DNA of 64,000 nucleotides. Origin: Roseiarcus sp963776665. GTDB taxonomy: Bacteria; Pseudomonadota; Alphaproteobacteria; Rhizobiales; Beijerinckiaceae. The position numbers and the translations under genes were made by a program. The notes under the pieces were generated by a model. It had not been told where the DNA came from. It saw nothing but the letters and a program-made list of their open reading frames with translations, and did no database searches. Shown here piece by piece: positions 14,955 through 24,197 of the stretch. The stretch is taken from NCBI GenBank assembly GCA_963776665.1, contig CAVZNQ010000042.1, positions 39,428 through 103,427 of the forward strand, given 5' to 3'. Numbering within the stretch: position 1 is the first letter of the stretch; every line of letters starts with the position of its first letter.

Positions 14955-17900
14955 CTACTCAGCCGCCTCCCGCATCGCGCTGAAGCGCGTCAGCAGCGCC
15001 CGCAACGGGGCGGGTTTGATCGGCTTGTTCATCACGACCGCGTCCTCGCGCGCCGCCGCGTCGCGGACCTCGGGGCTGCGGTCGGCGGTGGCGAGGATGG
15101 CCGGGATATTGCGGCCGAACTGCTCGCGCAGCGCCCGGATCGCGGCGACGCCGTCGCCCGAATCGAGATGGTAGTCGGCGATGATGACTTCAGGTTCGCC
15201 GAATTCGGCGAGCGCCGCGCTCGCCTCGGCGAGGCCGTGGGCGGTCGCGACCGCACAGCCCCACCGACCGAGGAGAACCCGCATGCCTTCCAAGACCCGC
15301 GGCTCGTTGTCGATCGCCAGCACCTTGAGCCCGCTCAGCGGCTCGCCCGCCGCGATCGGCTCGGGCGCGCCGGGCTTCGCGCGCGGCTTGGGCGCCGCGC
15401 GTCCGAGCGGCGCGGTGACGAAGAACACCGAGCCCTTGCCGGCGCGCGAGCGCAGGCCCACCGGGTGCTCGAGCACCCGCCCCAGACGCTCGACGATCGA
15501 CAGGCCGAGGCCCAGGCCGCGCGCGACCCGCGCCCCCTGATCGAGCCGCCGGAACTCGACGAACACCGCGCGCTCATGTTCGGGCGGAATGCCGATGCCG
15601 GTGTCCCAGACCTCGATCCGGACGGCGCGGCGAACGCGCCGGCAGCCGACCAGCACCCGCCCGCCCAGCGTATATTTGAGCGCGTTCGAAATCAGATTCT
15701 GCAACAGGCGGCGCATCAGCCGGCGATCGGTGCGCACGACGAGGCTGGTCGGGACGAAGATGAGCTCGAGCCCCTTCGCCCGGGCGAGCGCGGCAAACTC
15801 GATTTCGAGCATCCCCATCAGGTCGGCGACCGGAACGTCGGAGATTTCCGGCCGGGTCGCGCCCGCGTCGAGCCGCGAAATATCAAGGAGCGCGCCGAGA
15901 ATCTCCTCGACCGCCTCGAGCGCGACATCGACATTGCGCGCAAGGTCCGCCCGCTCCTCGGCGCCGATCCGGCTCGCCCCCTCGGAGAGCGAGCTCGCAT
16001 AGAGGCGCGCAGCATTGAGCGGCTGCAGAATGTCGTGGCTGGCCGCGGCGAGGAAGCGCGTCTTGGAGAGGTTGGCTGCGTCCGCCTCGTTCTTCGCCCG
16101 CTCGAGCTCGGCGTTGAGACGCTGCAATTCCGCCGTGCGCTCGTCGACCCGGCGTTCGAGCATTTCATTGGCGGCCTCGAGCGCCTCCTCGACCTGAACG
16201 GTCTGGGTCACATCGGTGTAGGTGGTCACGATCCCGCCGTCCGGCAGCCGCGCCGAGCGGACCTCGATGACGCGGTGGGTCGAGAACAGGCGTAGCCGGT
16301 TCGGCTGGTCGTCATAGAGCAGGCTTGCGACCCGGTCGGCGACGAAGTCCTCCGAATCGCCCGGCCCGTAGGCGCCGCGGCCGGCGTTGAAGCGCACGAT
16401 CTCGTCGAGCCCGACGCCGAGACGCAGCATGCCGGGCGGCAGATCGAAGAGGTCGGCGAATTCGCGGTTCCAGGCGGTCAGCGCCAGATTGGCGTCAAAC
16501 ACGGTGACGCCCTGCCGCGCGTGGTCGAGCGCATGCTGCAACTGATCGCGGCTCGACTGGATTGCCGCCGAAGCTTCGTCGATGAGCTTGAGCGCCGATT
16601 GACCGGACACCGTCCGGGGCCGCAAGAGCAGCGACAGCACCTGGCGCGAAGTCGAGGCGCCGATCGCCGGCGAGAGCAGGAATTCAGCGTGGCGAATCAA
16701 TTGCGCGCTGGCCTCGGCGGCCGGGTCGTAAACGAGACCGCGCTCGCGCATGAAGGTCCCGAAGGCGCGGCGCGCCCGCCCCGCCCCGAGATAGCGGGCG
16801 ACGGCCGCCTCGAGTTCGCCTCCGGTCGTCGAGGAGCGCCAGAGGCGGAACGCCTGCGGCTTGCCGCCGTCGCCCACGCCGGCGAACGCGCTCGCCTGGG
16901 CGCGTTCGAGCGCGCTCGGCTGGCGGGTGAGCGAAAAGGCGACGAAGGCTACGACATTCGCCGCGAGCGACAGGACCACACCCCCCACCAGCGCGTTGGG
17001 CGCGAAGGAGACGAGCGTGACCGGGCTCAGCCAGGCGATCGCGAGCGGACCGTGCGCCAGAAAGCCCGACAGCGCCGTATCCGGCCGGATCGAAGGCAGC
17101 AGCAAAAGGTAGAACCAGGTGAGCGCGCCCACGGTCATGCCGGCGATCGCGCCCCGCGCCGTCCCGCGGCGCCAGAAGAGGCCGCCGAGAAAGGCCGGCG
17201 CGATCTGCGCCACCGCCGCGAACGACAGGAGGCCGATCGACACCAGACCCGCTTCGCCGGCCATGCGCTCGTAAGCGAAGCCGAGCGCGAGGACGCCAAC
17301 AATCGCGACCCGGCGTACCCATAGCACCAGCGCGCCGATGTCGCCCTCGACCGCGCGCCCCTGCGCCCCCCGGCGCCGGAGCACGAGCGGCATCACCAGA
17401 TCGTTGGAAATGGTGATGGCGAGCGCGACGCTTTCCACCACCACCATTCCGGTCGCCGCCGAGAGGCCGCCCACCATCGTCAAGAGCGCGAGCCCATGCG
17501 CGCCGGCGCTGAGCGGCAGCGCCAGAACCGTCAAATCGCGATTGATCGATCCGTCCGGGAAAGCCGCGAGGCCGGCGATGGCGAGCGGCGCGACAAAAAG
17601 ATTGATCAGCACGAGATAGGCCGGAAACAGCCAGGCCGCGGTGCGGATGCCGCGCTGGCTGTGGTTCTCGACCACCGCGACATGGAACTGGCGCGGCAAC
17701 AGCACGATGGCGAAAGCCGAAAGGAGCGTCGTCACCACCCACACGGCGGGATCGGGAGGGGTCTGGATGACTGCGGCGATCTTGGGATTGGACTGCGCAA
17801 TCTCGGTCAGAGCGACGATCCCACCGTTGAGCTTCCAGACGACGAAGGCGCCGACGGCGAGAAATGCGACCAGTTTGACGATCGATTCGACGGCGATAGC

Positions 17901-18482
17901 GAGAATGAGACCGTCCTGATGCTCCTTGGGGTTGATGCGCCGGGTGCCGAACGCGATCGCGAAAGCCGCGAGAATCAGGGACACTGCAAGATAAAACGAG
18001 GTCGAGGGCGTATCTGGCCGAAGCCCGCCGCGGTCGAACGAATCGACGACCATCAATACGGTCGGCGCGACCGCCTTGAGCTGGAGCGCGACATAGGGCG
18101 CCGACCCGATGAGCGCGATCAGCGCGGCGACTGCGGCGACCGGCTGGGATTTTCCGTACCGCGCCGACACGAAATCGGCGACCGTGGTGACGTTCTGCGC
18201 CTGGGCGAGATTGGCGATGCGGGCGATGAACGGCGCTCCGAGGCCGATCACAAGAATGGGCCCGATGTAAATAGGCAGAAAATCGAGCCCGTGCTCGGAA
18301 GCCAGTCCGACCGACCCGTAGTAGGTCCAGGACGTGCAATAGACGGCGAGACTGAGCGCGTAGACGACCGCCCGCGAGCGGCCCGAAGCCAAACGCCGTC
18401 CCCCGCGGTCGCCCCACCAGGCGATGAGAAACAGCAGGAAGACGTAGCCGATGGCGGTTAAGAATACCGTTGTGCCGTTCAT
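14955..18482 (-). CDS. Symporter-like sensor hybrid histidine kinase
   Basis: 1175 residues. The N-terminal half (about 1-500) has a dozen or more membrane segments of the SSF/PutP sodium-solute symporter fold (AVYCTSWTYYGSVGLAS, VTTVADFVSARYGKSQPVAA). Next come a PAS-like domain (HARQGVTVFDANLALTAWN), a coiled coil, and HisKA with AASHDILQPLNAARLYASSL (phosphorylated His). The HATPase has NLISNALKYT, DTGIGIPPEH and GLGLGLSIVERL. A C-terminal receiver follows with IIADYHLDSGDG. The layout is that of the CbrA/ErcS-type kinases that link nutrient uptake or sensing to gene control. No partner output regulator is adjacent. It is divergent from the NTF2-like gene. Confidence 0.93.
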   Translation of the reverse strand: MNGTTVFLTAIGYVFLLFLIAWWGDRGGRRLASGRSRAVVYALSLAVYCTSWTYYGSVGLASEHGLDFLPIYIGPILVIGLGAPFIARIANLAQAQNVTTVADFVSARYGKSQPVAAVAALIALIGSAPYVALQLKAVAPTVLMVVDSFDRGGLRPDTPSTSFYLAVSLILAAFAIAFGTRRINPKEHQDGLILAIAVESIVKLVAFLAVGAFVVWKLNGGIVALTEIAQSNPKIAAVIQTPPDPAVWVVTTLLSAFAIVLLPRQFHVAVVENHSQRGIRTAAWLFPAYLVLINLFVAPLAIAGLAAFPDGSINRDLTVLALPLSAGAHGLALLTMVGGLSAATGMVVVESVALAITISNDLVMPLVLRRRGAQGRAVEGDIGALVLWVRRVAIVGVLALGFAYERMAGEAGLVSIGLLSFAAVAQIAPAFLGGLFWRRGTARGAIAGMTVGALTWFYLLLLPSIRPDTALSGFLAHGPLAIAWLSPVTLVSFAPNALVGGVVLSLAANVVAFVAFSLTRQPSALERAQASAFAGVGDGGKPQAFRLWRSSTTGGELEAAVARYLGAGRARRAFGTFMRERGLVYDPAAEASAQLIRHAEFLLSPAIGASTSRQVLSLLLRPRTVSGQSALKLIDEASAAIQSSRDQLQHALDHARQGVTVFDANLALTAWNREFADLFDLPPGMLRLGVGLDEIVRFNAGRGAYGPGDSEDFVADRVASLLYDDQPNRLRLFSTHRVIEVRSARLPDGGIVTTYTDVTQTVQVEEALEAANEMLERRVDERTAELQRLNAELERAKNEADAANLSKTRFLAAASHDILQPLNAARLYASSLSEGASRIGAEERADLARNVDVALEAVEEILGALLDISRLDAGATRPEISDVPVADLMGMLEIEFAALARAKGLELIFVPTSLVVRTDRRLMRRLLQNLISNALKYTLGGRVLVGCRRVRRAVRIEVWDTGIGIPPEHERAVFVEFRRLDQGARVARGLGLGLSIVERLGRVLEHPVGLRSRAGKGSVFFVTAPLGRAAPKPRAKPGAPEPIAAGEPLSGLKVLAIDNEPRVLEGMRVLLGRWGCAVATAHGLAEASAALAEFGEPEVIIADYHLDSGDGVAAIRALREQFGRNIPAILATADRSPEVRDAAAREDAVVMNKPIKPAPLRALLTRFSAMREAAE

Positions 18483-18635
18483 TCGAGGCGCGCACTCGCC
18501 GTTCGGTCAGCGAACGCGCATGTTAGTCTATGGCGGGGTTTTGCGGAATTCGCCGCTTTTCGCGCCCGCCCGCTTGCCGGGCCGGAGCGTTCCGGGAGCG
18601 CAGGTCGCGCGACGACCGGAGACGGGAGCAGCAGG

Positions 18636-19016
18636 ATGAATGAGAGTGAGATTCGAGAGGCGCTCGATCGTCACTGGGCCGCCTCGGACGCGAATGATTT
18701 CGACGTCGAGCACGAGATATACCGGGAGGACGCGGTGCTCGAGTACCCGCAGTCGGGCGAGCGCATCAGGGGCCGGCGCAATATCCAGGCCTCCCGCTTC
18801 GCGCAGCCGAACGCCAAGCGCTTCAAGGTGCGCCGAATCGTCGGCGCGGGCGACCTCTGGGTCACCGAGTTCATTCTCGCTTACGACGGCCGCCCGTCCT
18901 ATGCGGTGAGCGTCATGGAGTTCCTGGACGGCAAGGTCGCCCGCGAGACGCAGTACTTTGCCGACCCGTTCGAGCCGGGACCTTCCCGCGCGCATCTGGT
19001 CGAGCGGATGGAATGA
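18636..19016 (+). CDS. SnoaL-like/NTF2-like protein
   Basis: 126 residues of an NTF2-like cone fold: SEIREALDRHWAASDANDFDVEHEIYREDAVLEYPQSG near the start, then RGRRNIQ and the end GKVARETQYFADPFEPGPSR. Proteins with the YPQSGERIRGR core are common uncharacterised members of the SnoaL group; some hydrolyse or isomerise small polar molecules. The start ATG follows GGGAGCAGCAGG. The stop overlaps the start of the glycosylase gene (ATGA), so the two are co-translated. No function can be named. Confidence 0.82.
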   Translation: MNESEIREALDRHWAASDANDFDVEHEIYREDAVLEYPQSGERIRGRRNIQASRFAQPNAKRFKVRRIVGAGDLWVTEFILAYDGRPSYAVSVMEFLDGKVARETQYFADPFEPGPSRAHLVERME

Positions 19017-19627
19017 AATCGGCGCACGAGGCGCGCGTCCGCGTGCTGGACCGGGCGGACATGCCCGTCGATACGCTCGAGCTCGCTCGATTTCTCCTCG
19101 GCAAAATGCTCACGCGGAGGCTGGACGAAGGGGTCGCGGGCGGCCGCATCGTCGAGACCGAGGCGTATGTCATCGACGATCCCGCGGGCCACGCCTACCG
19201 CGGCATGACCCCGCGCAATCGCTCGCTGTTCCTCGAGCGCGGCCACGCCTACGTCTATCTCGCCTATGGCGTCTCGTTCATGCTGAACGTCTCGGGCGAG
19301 ACTTCAGGCGTCGGCGCCGGCGTTCTGATCAGGGCGATCGAGCCGACCGTCGGCGTCGCGATCATGCAGCAGAATCGCCGCGTCGAGCGCCTGCAGGATC
19401 TGGCGCGGGGTCCGGGACGGCTTTGCCAGGCCTTGCGAATCGACCGCCGGCTGGACGGACTTGACCTCTGCCGCACGGGTCCGTTGTGGCTCGGCTCGGA
19501 CGGCGACGCCCCGAAAGAGATCGGAGCGAGCAAGCGGATCGGCATCACCCGCGCAGCCGACAACCTGCTGCGCTTCTACGTGCGGGGCAGCCGGTTCGTG
19601 AGCGGTCCGCGGGCGCTCAACTCATGA
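19013..19627 (+). CDS. mpg: 3-methyladenine DNA glycosylase (AAG/MPG family)
   Basis: 204 residues. Family marks are ARFLLGKMLTRRL, GRIVETEAYVIDDPAGHAYRGMTPRNRSLF with the catalytic Glu in VETEAY, HAYVYLAYGVSFMLNV and GPGRLCQAL. The enzyme removes alkylated and deaminated purines to start base-excision repair. The end TRAADNLLRFYVRGSRFVSG is normal. It overlaps the preceding gene by four bases and converges on leuD. Confidence 0.93.
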   Translation: MKSAHEARVRVLDRADMPVDTLELARFLLGKMLTRRLDEGVAGGRIVETEAYVIDDPAGHAYRGMTPRNRSLFLERGHAYVYLAYGVSFMLNVSGETSGVGAGVLIRAIEPTVGVAIMQQNRRVERLQDLARGPGRLCQALRIDRRLDGLDLCRTGPLWLGSDGDAPKEIGASKRIGITRAADNLLRFYVRGSRFVSGPRALNS

Positions 19628-19665
19628 GCGGGCCTGCGCAGGTCGATCGGCGTCCCGCCTCGACC

Positions 19666-20271
19666 TCAGCGCCACGGATGCGCGGCGGCGGACTTCTTTT
19701 CGTGCGCGTCGATCGCGTCGGCCTCGACGAGCGTCAGGCCGATGTGGTCGAGGCCTTCGACCAGGCATTGCTTGCGGAACTCGTCGAGCTCGAACTTGAC
19801 CACGCCGCCGTCGGGACCGCGGATTTCCAGCGCGGGCAGGTCGATGGTCAGGGTCGCGTTGGCGCCGCGTTCGGCGTCGTCCACGAGCTTGGCGTGGTCT
19901 TCGCGCGAGACCTTGATCGGCAGGATGCCGTTCTTGAAGCAGTTGTTATAGAAGATGTCGGCGAAGTCGGTCGCGATGATGCAGCGGATGCCGAAGTCGA
20001 GCAGCGCCCAGGGGGCATGCTCGCGCGAGGAGCCGCAGCCGAAATTGTGGCCCGCGACGATGATCGACGCCTTGCGATAGGCGGGTTTGTTGAGAACGAA
20101 GTCGGGGTGCTCGGATCCGTCCTCGCGATAGCGCATCTCCGCAAACAGGCCAGCGCCGAGTCCGGTGCGTTTGATCGTCTTCAGATATTGCTTGGGAATG
20201 ATCATGTCGGTGTCGATGTTGTCGATCACCAGCGGCGCGGCCACTCCCGTCAATGTAGTAAACTTGTCCAT
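19666..20271 (-). CDS. leuD: 3-isopropylmalate dehydratase small subunit
   Basis: 201 residues. Typical LeuD features are VIDNIDTDMIIPKQYLKTI, HNFGCGSSREHAPWAL, CIIATDFADIFYNNCFKNGILPI and a C-terminal QCLVEGLDHIGLTL. With LeuC it isomerises 2- to 3-isopropylmalate in leucine synthesis. LeuC is not in the window, as is common where leuC and leuD are apart. The start ATG at 20271 has GGAACGG just upstream. It is followed downstream by the mpg gene in the opposite direction. Confidence 0.95.
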   Translation of the reverse strand: MDKFTTLTGVAAPLVIDNIDTDMIIPKQYLKTIKRTGLGAGLFAEMRYREDGSEHPDFVLNKPAYRKASIIVAGHNFGCGSSREHAPWALLDFGIRCIIATDFADIFYNNCFKNGILPIKVSREDHAKLVDDAERGANATLTIDLPALEIRGPDGGVVKFELDEFRKQCLVEGLDHIGLTLVEADAIDAHEKKSAAAHPWR

Positions 20272-20370
20272 CCGTTCCAGGCTCTTCGCTTTGGGCGCTT
20301 TGAGCGCCGCGGCCGGCTTTATCCTTCTTCAGGGAGCGCGGCGCAATGGGCAGGGAGGCCTTGAGGGTCG

Positions 20371-20979
20371 CTACAGATACCGCTCCAGGTCCTTCGCCGC
20401 TTCCTCGGTCGGACGTTCGACATTGAACGCTTCGACGAACGCGCCGTTCTTGTCCATGAGATAGACGATCGAGCTGTGGTCCATCGAATAGTCGCCGTCG
20501 GCCTGCGGCGGCCCCTTGCGGGCGAATACCCTGAAGGTCTTTTCCGCCGCCTCGATTGCCTGCGGGCTGCCGGAAAGCCCAATGATCGCCGGATTGAAGC
20601 TGCTGACGTAGTCCTGCATGATCTTGGGCGTGTCGCGCTCCGGATCGACGGTGATAAACAGGGCAGGAATGGTCTTGTCGCCCATCTGATTCAAAACATC
20701 GGAGATGCGCGCGAGCTCGGTTGGACAGACGTCCGGGCAGTGGGTGTAACCGAAATAGACCAGGAACGGCCGGCCGCGAAGCGTCTCGTCGCTGACCGTC
20801 TTGCCGTCGCCGGCCTTTAGCGAGAAGGCGCCGCCGATCAGGGCGGCGCGCGGCCTTTCAGACCCGCTCATGACTATGAATGCGGCGACGCCGAGGACGG
20901 CAATGGCCATCAGCGTCGCGATGGCGCGAAGCGCGAAAGCCCGCGATCGCGGCGCGTCTTCGGGTTCGATTGCCGGCAT
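20371..20979 (-). CDS. SCO1/SenC family copper chaperone
   Basis: 202 residues. An N-terminal membrane anchor (FALRAIATLMAIAVLGVAAFIV) is followed by a thioredoxin-like domain with the copper ligands CPDVC (YFGYTHCPDVCPTELARI) and the distal His in YSMDHSSIVYL. SCO proteins deliver copper to the CuA site of cytochrome c oxidase or keep its cysteines reduced on the periplasmic side. The start at ATG 20979 was chosen for its GGAGG site; the longer open frame to 21201 overlaps the divergent LysR gene and is not homologous. No oxidase genes are nearby. Confidence 0.92.
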   Translation of the reverse strand: MPAIEPEDAPRSRAFALRAIATLMAIAVLGVAAFIVMSGSERPRAALIGGAFSLKAGDGKTVSDETLRGRPFLVYFGYTHCPDVCPTELARISDVLNQMGDKTIPALFITVDPERDTPKIMQDYVSSFNPAIIGLSGSPQAIEAAEKTFRVFARKGPPQADGDYSMDHSSIVYLMDKNGAFVEAFNVERPTEEAAKDLERYL

Positions 20980-21123
20980 CTGGCCTCCGTTCGGCGTCGA
21001 TCGAGCGCTTACATAGGCCTCAAACTGGGCGATCTCCAGACGTTCGCGGAGGGGAAGCCGATAGAAGCTCGCTATTGACCTTGGCTTTGCCTGGCGCCAC
21101 GAAAAGGATCTGGATAAGCCGCC

Positions 21124-22066
21124 ATGGTGTTCCGTCAACTTGAATATCTCGCAGCGCTGGCGCGCGAGAAGCATTTCGGCCGCGCCGCGGAGGCCTGCCA
21201 TGTGTCGCAGCCGACCCTATCGGCGGCGATCCGGCTGCTCGAAGACGATCTCGGGGCGCCGATCGTCGAGCGCGGCCATCGCTATGTCGGCCTGACGCCC
21301 CAGGGACAGGTGGCCCTTGATCACGCCCATCGGGTTCTCGCCGAAATCGAGAATTTGCGCCACGAACTCCACGAGATCGACAAGGGCCTCACCGGCCGCC
21401 TCCGGATCGGGGCGATTCCGACCGCGCTGCCGATCGTTTCTCAGCTCACCGGTCCATTCTACCAGCGTTTTCCTGGCGTTACGGTCGCCGTCTTTTCCAT
21501 GAACAGTCAGGAAATCGATCGCGGGATCGAGGATTTCGAACTCGATGCCGGCCTCACCTATCTGGACGCCGAACCGATCGGCCACGTCAAAACGAGGCCG
21601 ATTTGCGTCGAGGAATATCTCTTCCTCACTCCGGCGGACCGGCCCGCTCGCGGGCCGGTCGCAGGTCGCCTGGCGCGAAGCCGCCGAGGCGCCTCTGTGC
21701 CTGCTGACCCCCGACATGCAGAACCGGCGCATCATCGACGGCGTATTCCGGTCGGTCGGGGCGAAGCCGGTCCCGGCGGTGGAGACCAACTCAATCTTCA
21801 ACCTTGTGTCCCACGTCAGCGCCGGCCAATGGTCGGCGATTGTGCCCCGCCAGCTGTTGCGTTTCTTCGGCGTGCCGTCAGGCACGCAGGCCATCGAACT
21901 CGTCGAGCCGGTCACGCAACGCACCATCGGCCTCGTTATGAGCGACCGGGAGCCGCCCTCGCCGCTCGCGCGCAACCTGTTTGCGATGAAATTGCCCGTC
22001 GACGTCGCGGCGCTGATCCAGCCGCCGGAGCGGTTTGGAGCCGATGAAGGCAAAGCAGCTCGATAG
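21124..22066 (+). pseudogene. LysR-type regulator of the formate dehydrogenase operon, frameshifted
   Basis: The first ~175 residues read in frame from 21124: a LysR winged helix (FRQLEYLAALAREKHFGRAA, SQPTLSAAIRLLEDDLG) and the first part of the ligand domain, to YLFLTPAD. The rest (GPLAGRSQVAWREAAEAPL onward, VPRQLLRFFG and TQRTIGLVM) is in the next frame and stops at 22066. Removing one base from GACCGGCCCGCTCGC near 21642-21648 joins them. The gene is 85 bases upstream of fdsG on the same strand, the place of FdsR-like regulators. Either one extra base is an assembly error, or the strain has lost most of the effector domain. Taken as written, the frame ends at 22047 after unrelated residues. 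Confidence 0.85.
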
Positions 22067-22151
22067 AGGTTGCCTATCGGCCCTTCCAAACGTTTAATTT
22101 GAACCTAGCTTTGCCCGGGCGCATGATTTGATCGAGTTCGGGAGGAATATC

Positions 22152-22634
22152 TTGTCTGGCCGAGCGGCTTTTGATGTTGATCTGGCCCAAGCGCTTATCG
22201 ACCGCAAGCGGACGCTGCCGGGCGCGACCCTGCCGATCCTGCATGATTTGCTGGAGCAATTCGGGTATATCGACGACGCCGCCATCCCGCTGATCGCGGA
22301 CGCGCTCAACATCTCGAGGGCCGAAACGCTCGGCGTCGTCAGCTTCTACCACGATTTCCGCCGTTCGCCGGTCGATGGCCGGGTCCTGAAGCTTTGCCGC
22401 GCCGAATCCTGTCAGGCCATGGGATGCGAAGATCTCGTGTCCCACCTCGCCGTCCGCCACGGCCTCACGGTCGACGGCGCGGACGAAGGTTCGGGGATTC
22501 ACGTCGAATCGATCTACTGCCTCGGCAACTGCGCTCTCTCTCCCGCCGCGCTCCTCGACGGTGAACCGGTCGGCCGTCTCGACCGCGATCGCCTCGACGC
22601 GATTGTCGCCGGCGCCGGGCGGAAGTCGCAATGA
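22152..22634 (+). CDS. fdsG: NAD-dependent formate dehydrogenase gamma subunit
   Basis: 160 residues, a thioredoxin-like [2Fe-2S] protein related to NuoE. Cluster cysteines are in CRAESCQAMGCEDLV and SIYCLGNCALSP. LPILHDLLEQFGYIDDAAIPLIADALN is the usual helical N-terminus. The subunit forms part of the diaphorase module of the cytosolic FdsABG complex and sits beside FdsB. The start is read as TTG at 22152, because GGGAGG lies seven bases upstream; the ATG at 22128 has no ribosome site and would place this GGGAGG inside the gene. The stop overlaps fdsB by four bases. Confidence 0.92.
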   Translation: MSGRAAFDVDLAQALIDRKRTLPGATLPILHDLLEQFGYIDDAAIPLIADALNISRAETLGVVSFYHDFRRSPVDGRVLKLCRAESCQAMGCEDLVSHLAVRHGLTVDGADEGSGIHVESIYCLGNCALSPAALLDGEPVGRLDRDRLDAIVAGAGRKSQ

Positions 22635-24187
22635 GCGCGCGCGTCTTCGTCCCCGCCGATTCTTCGGCACTGTCGGTCGGCGCGGACGCCGTCGCGGGCG
22701 CGATCTTCGACGAGGCACGCCGCCGCGGCGTCGACATTACGATTGTGCGCACCGGATCGCGCGGCCTCTTTTGGCTCGAGCCGCTGATCGAGGTCGAAAC
22801 CGCCGCCGGCCGCGTTGGTTATGGACCCGTGGCGCCGGACGAGGTCGTGCAGCTGTTCGAGTCCGGCTTCCTCAGCGGCGGCTCTCATCCCAAGGCGCTC
22901 GGGCGCGTCGATGACATCCCCTATCTCGCGCGCCAGCAGCGGCTAATTTTCGCCCGCTGCGGGCTCACCGATCCGTTGTCGATCGACGATTTCCGGCGTC
23001 ATGGGGGGCTTCGCGGCCTCGAGCGCGCGTTGAGCCTCGGCGCCAAAGCGACGATCGAGGAGATTCTGGCCTCGGGACTGCGCGGGCGCGGCGGCGCGGG
23101 CTTTCCCACGGGCGTCAAATGGCGAACGACGGCCGGGATCGACGCCGAGCAAAAATACGTCGTCTGCAACGCCGACGAGGGCGATAGCGGCACCTTCGCC
23201 GACCGGATGCTGATGGAGGGTGACCCGTTCCTCTTGATCGAGGGCATGGCCATCGCCGCGCTCTCGGTCGGCGCGTCGAGGGGCTATGTCTACATCCGCT
23301 CCGAATATCCGCATGCCTTCGCGGTCTTTTCGCGTGCGATCGAGCGGGCGCGGGCGGCGGGACTTCTCGGCCCGAGCGTGCTCGGCTCCGGCCGCGCCTT
23401 CGATCTCGAGGCGAGGCTGGGCGCTGGCGCCTATATCTGCGGCGAGGAGACGTCGCTCCTGGAAAGCCTGGAGGGAAAGCGGGGCCAGATTCGCGTCAAG
23501 CCGCCGTTGCCGGCGATCGTGGGCCTGTTCGGCAAGCCGACCGTCGTCAACAACGTATTGAGCTTCGCTTCTGCGCCGTGGATCCTCGAGCACGGGGCCA
23601 AGGCCTATGCGGAATACGGCGCCGGCCGGTCGCTGGGATCGCAGCCGTTCCAGCTTGCCGGCAACGTCCGCCATGGCGGGCTCGTCGAACTCGCCTTCGG
23701 CGCCACCTTGCGCGATCTCATCGAAGGCTTCGGCGGCGGCACGCGCACCGGCCGGCCGATCCGTGCGGTTCAGGTCGGCGGACCGCTCGGCGCCTATTTT
23801 CCCGCTTCGCTTCTCGACACGCCGCTCGACTACGAGTCGATGGCGGCCGCTAAGGGCATGCTGGGCCATGGCGGGATCGTGGTCTTCGACGACAGCGTCG
23901 ATATGGCGCGCCAGGCCCGCTTCGCCTTCGATTTCTGCGCCAAGGAGAGCTGTGGCAAGTGCACGCCGTGCCGGATCGGCTCGACGCGCGGCGTGGAGAC
24001 GGTCGACAAGATCATCGCCGGCCATGACCGCGAGCGGAACGTCCAGCTTCTGCGCGATCTTTGCGAAGTGATGACCGACGGCTCGCTTTGCGCGCTCGGG
24101 GGGCTGACCCCACTACCCGTTGTCAGCGCGCTCGATCATTTCAGCGAGGATTTCGCCAGGGCGCCGGCGCGCGCGGCGGCGGAATAG
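22631..24187 (+). CDS. fdsB: NAD-dependent formate dehydrogenase beta subunit
   Basis: 518 residues, NuoF-like. An N-terminal ferredoxin/thioredoxin-like region precedes the flavin core: GRGGAGFPTGVKW binds FMN, CNADEGDSGTFADR and GAGAYICGEETSLLESLEG belong to the NADH/FMN fold, and ESCGKCTPCR binds the N3-type [4Fe-4S] cluster. It passes electrons from the formate site to NAD+ as the diaphorase subunit. It overlaps fdsG by ATGA and ends ten bases before fdsA, so the three are translated together. Confidence 0.96.
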   Translation: MSARVFVPADSSALSVGADAVAGAIFDEARRRGVDITIVRTGSRGLFWLEPLIEVETAAGRVGYGPVAPDEVVQLFESGFLSGGSHPKALGRVDDIPYLARQQRLIFARCGLTDPLSIDDFRRHGGLRGLERALSLGAKATIEEILASGLRGRGGAGFPTGVKWRTTAGIDAEQKYVVCNADEGDSGTFADRMLMEGDPFLLIEGMAIAALSVGASRGYVYIRSEYPHAFAVFSRAIERARAAGLLGPSVLGSGRAFDLEARLGAGAYICGEETSLLESLEGKRGQIRVKPPLPAIVGLFGKPTVVNNVLSFASAPWILEHGAKAYAEYGAGRSLGSQPFQLAGNVRHGGLVELAFGATLRDLIEGFGGGTRTGRPIRAVQVGGPLGAYFPASLLDTPLDYESMAAAKGMLGHGGIVVFDDSVDMARQARFAFDFCAKESCGKCTPCRIGSTRGVETVDKIIAGHDRERNVQLLRDLCEVMTDGSLCALGGLTPLPVVSALDHFSEDFARAPARAAAE

Positions 24188-24197
24188 GAGACCAAGT

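Noticed and set aside
15000..18461. Long plus-strand open frames opposite the hybrid kinase
   Set aside because: Shadows of the kinase gene; the minus-strand protein has clear domains.
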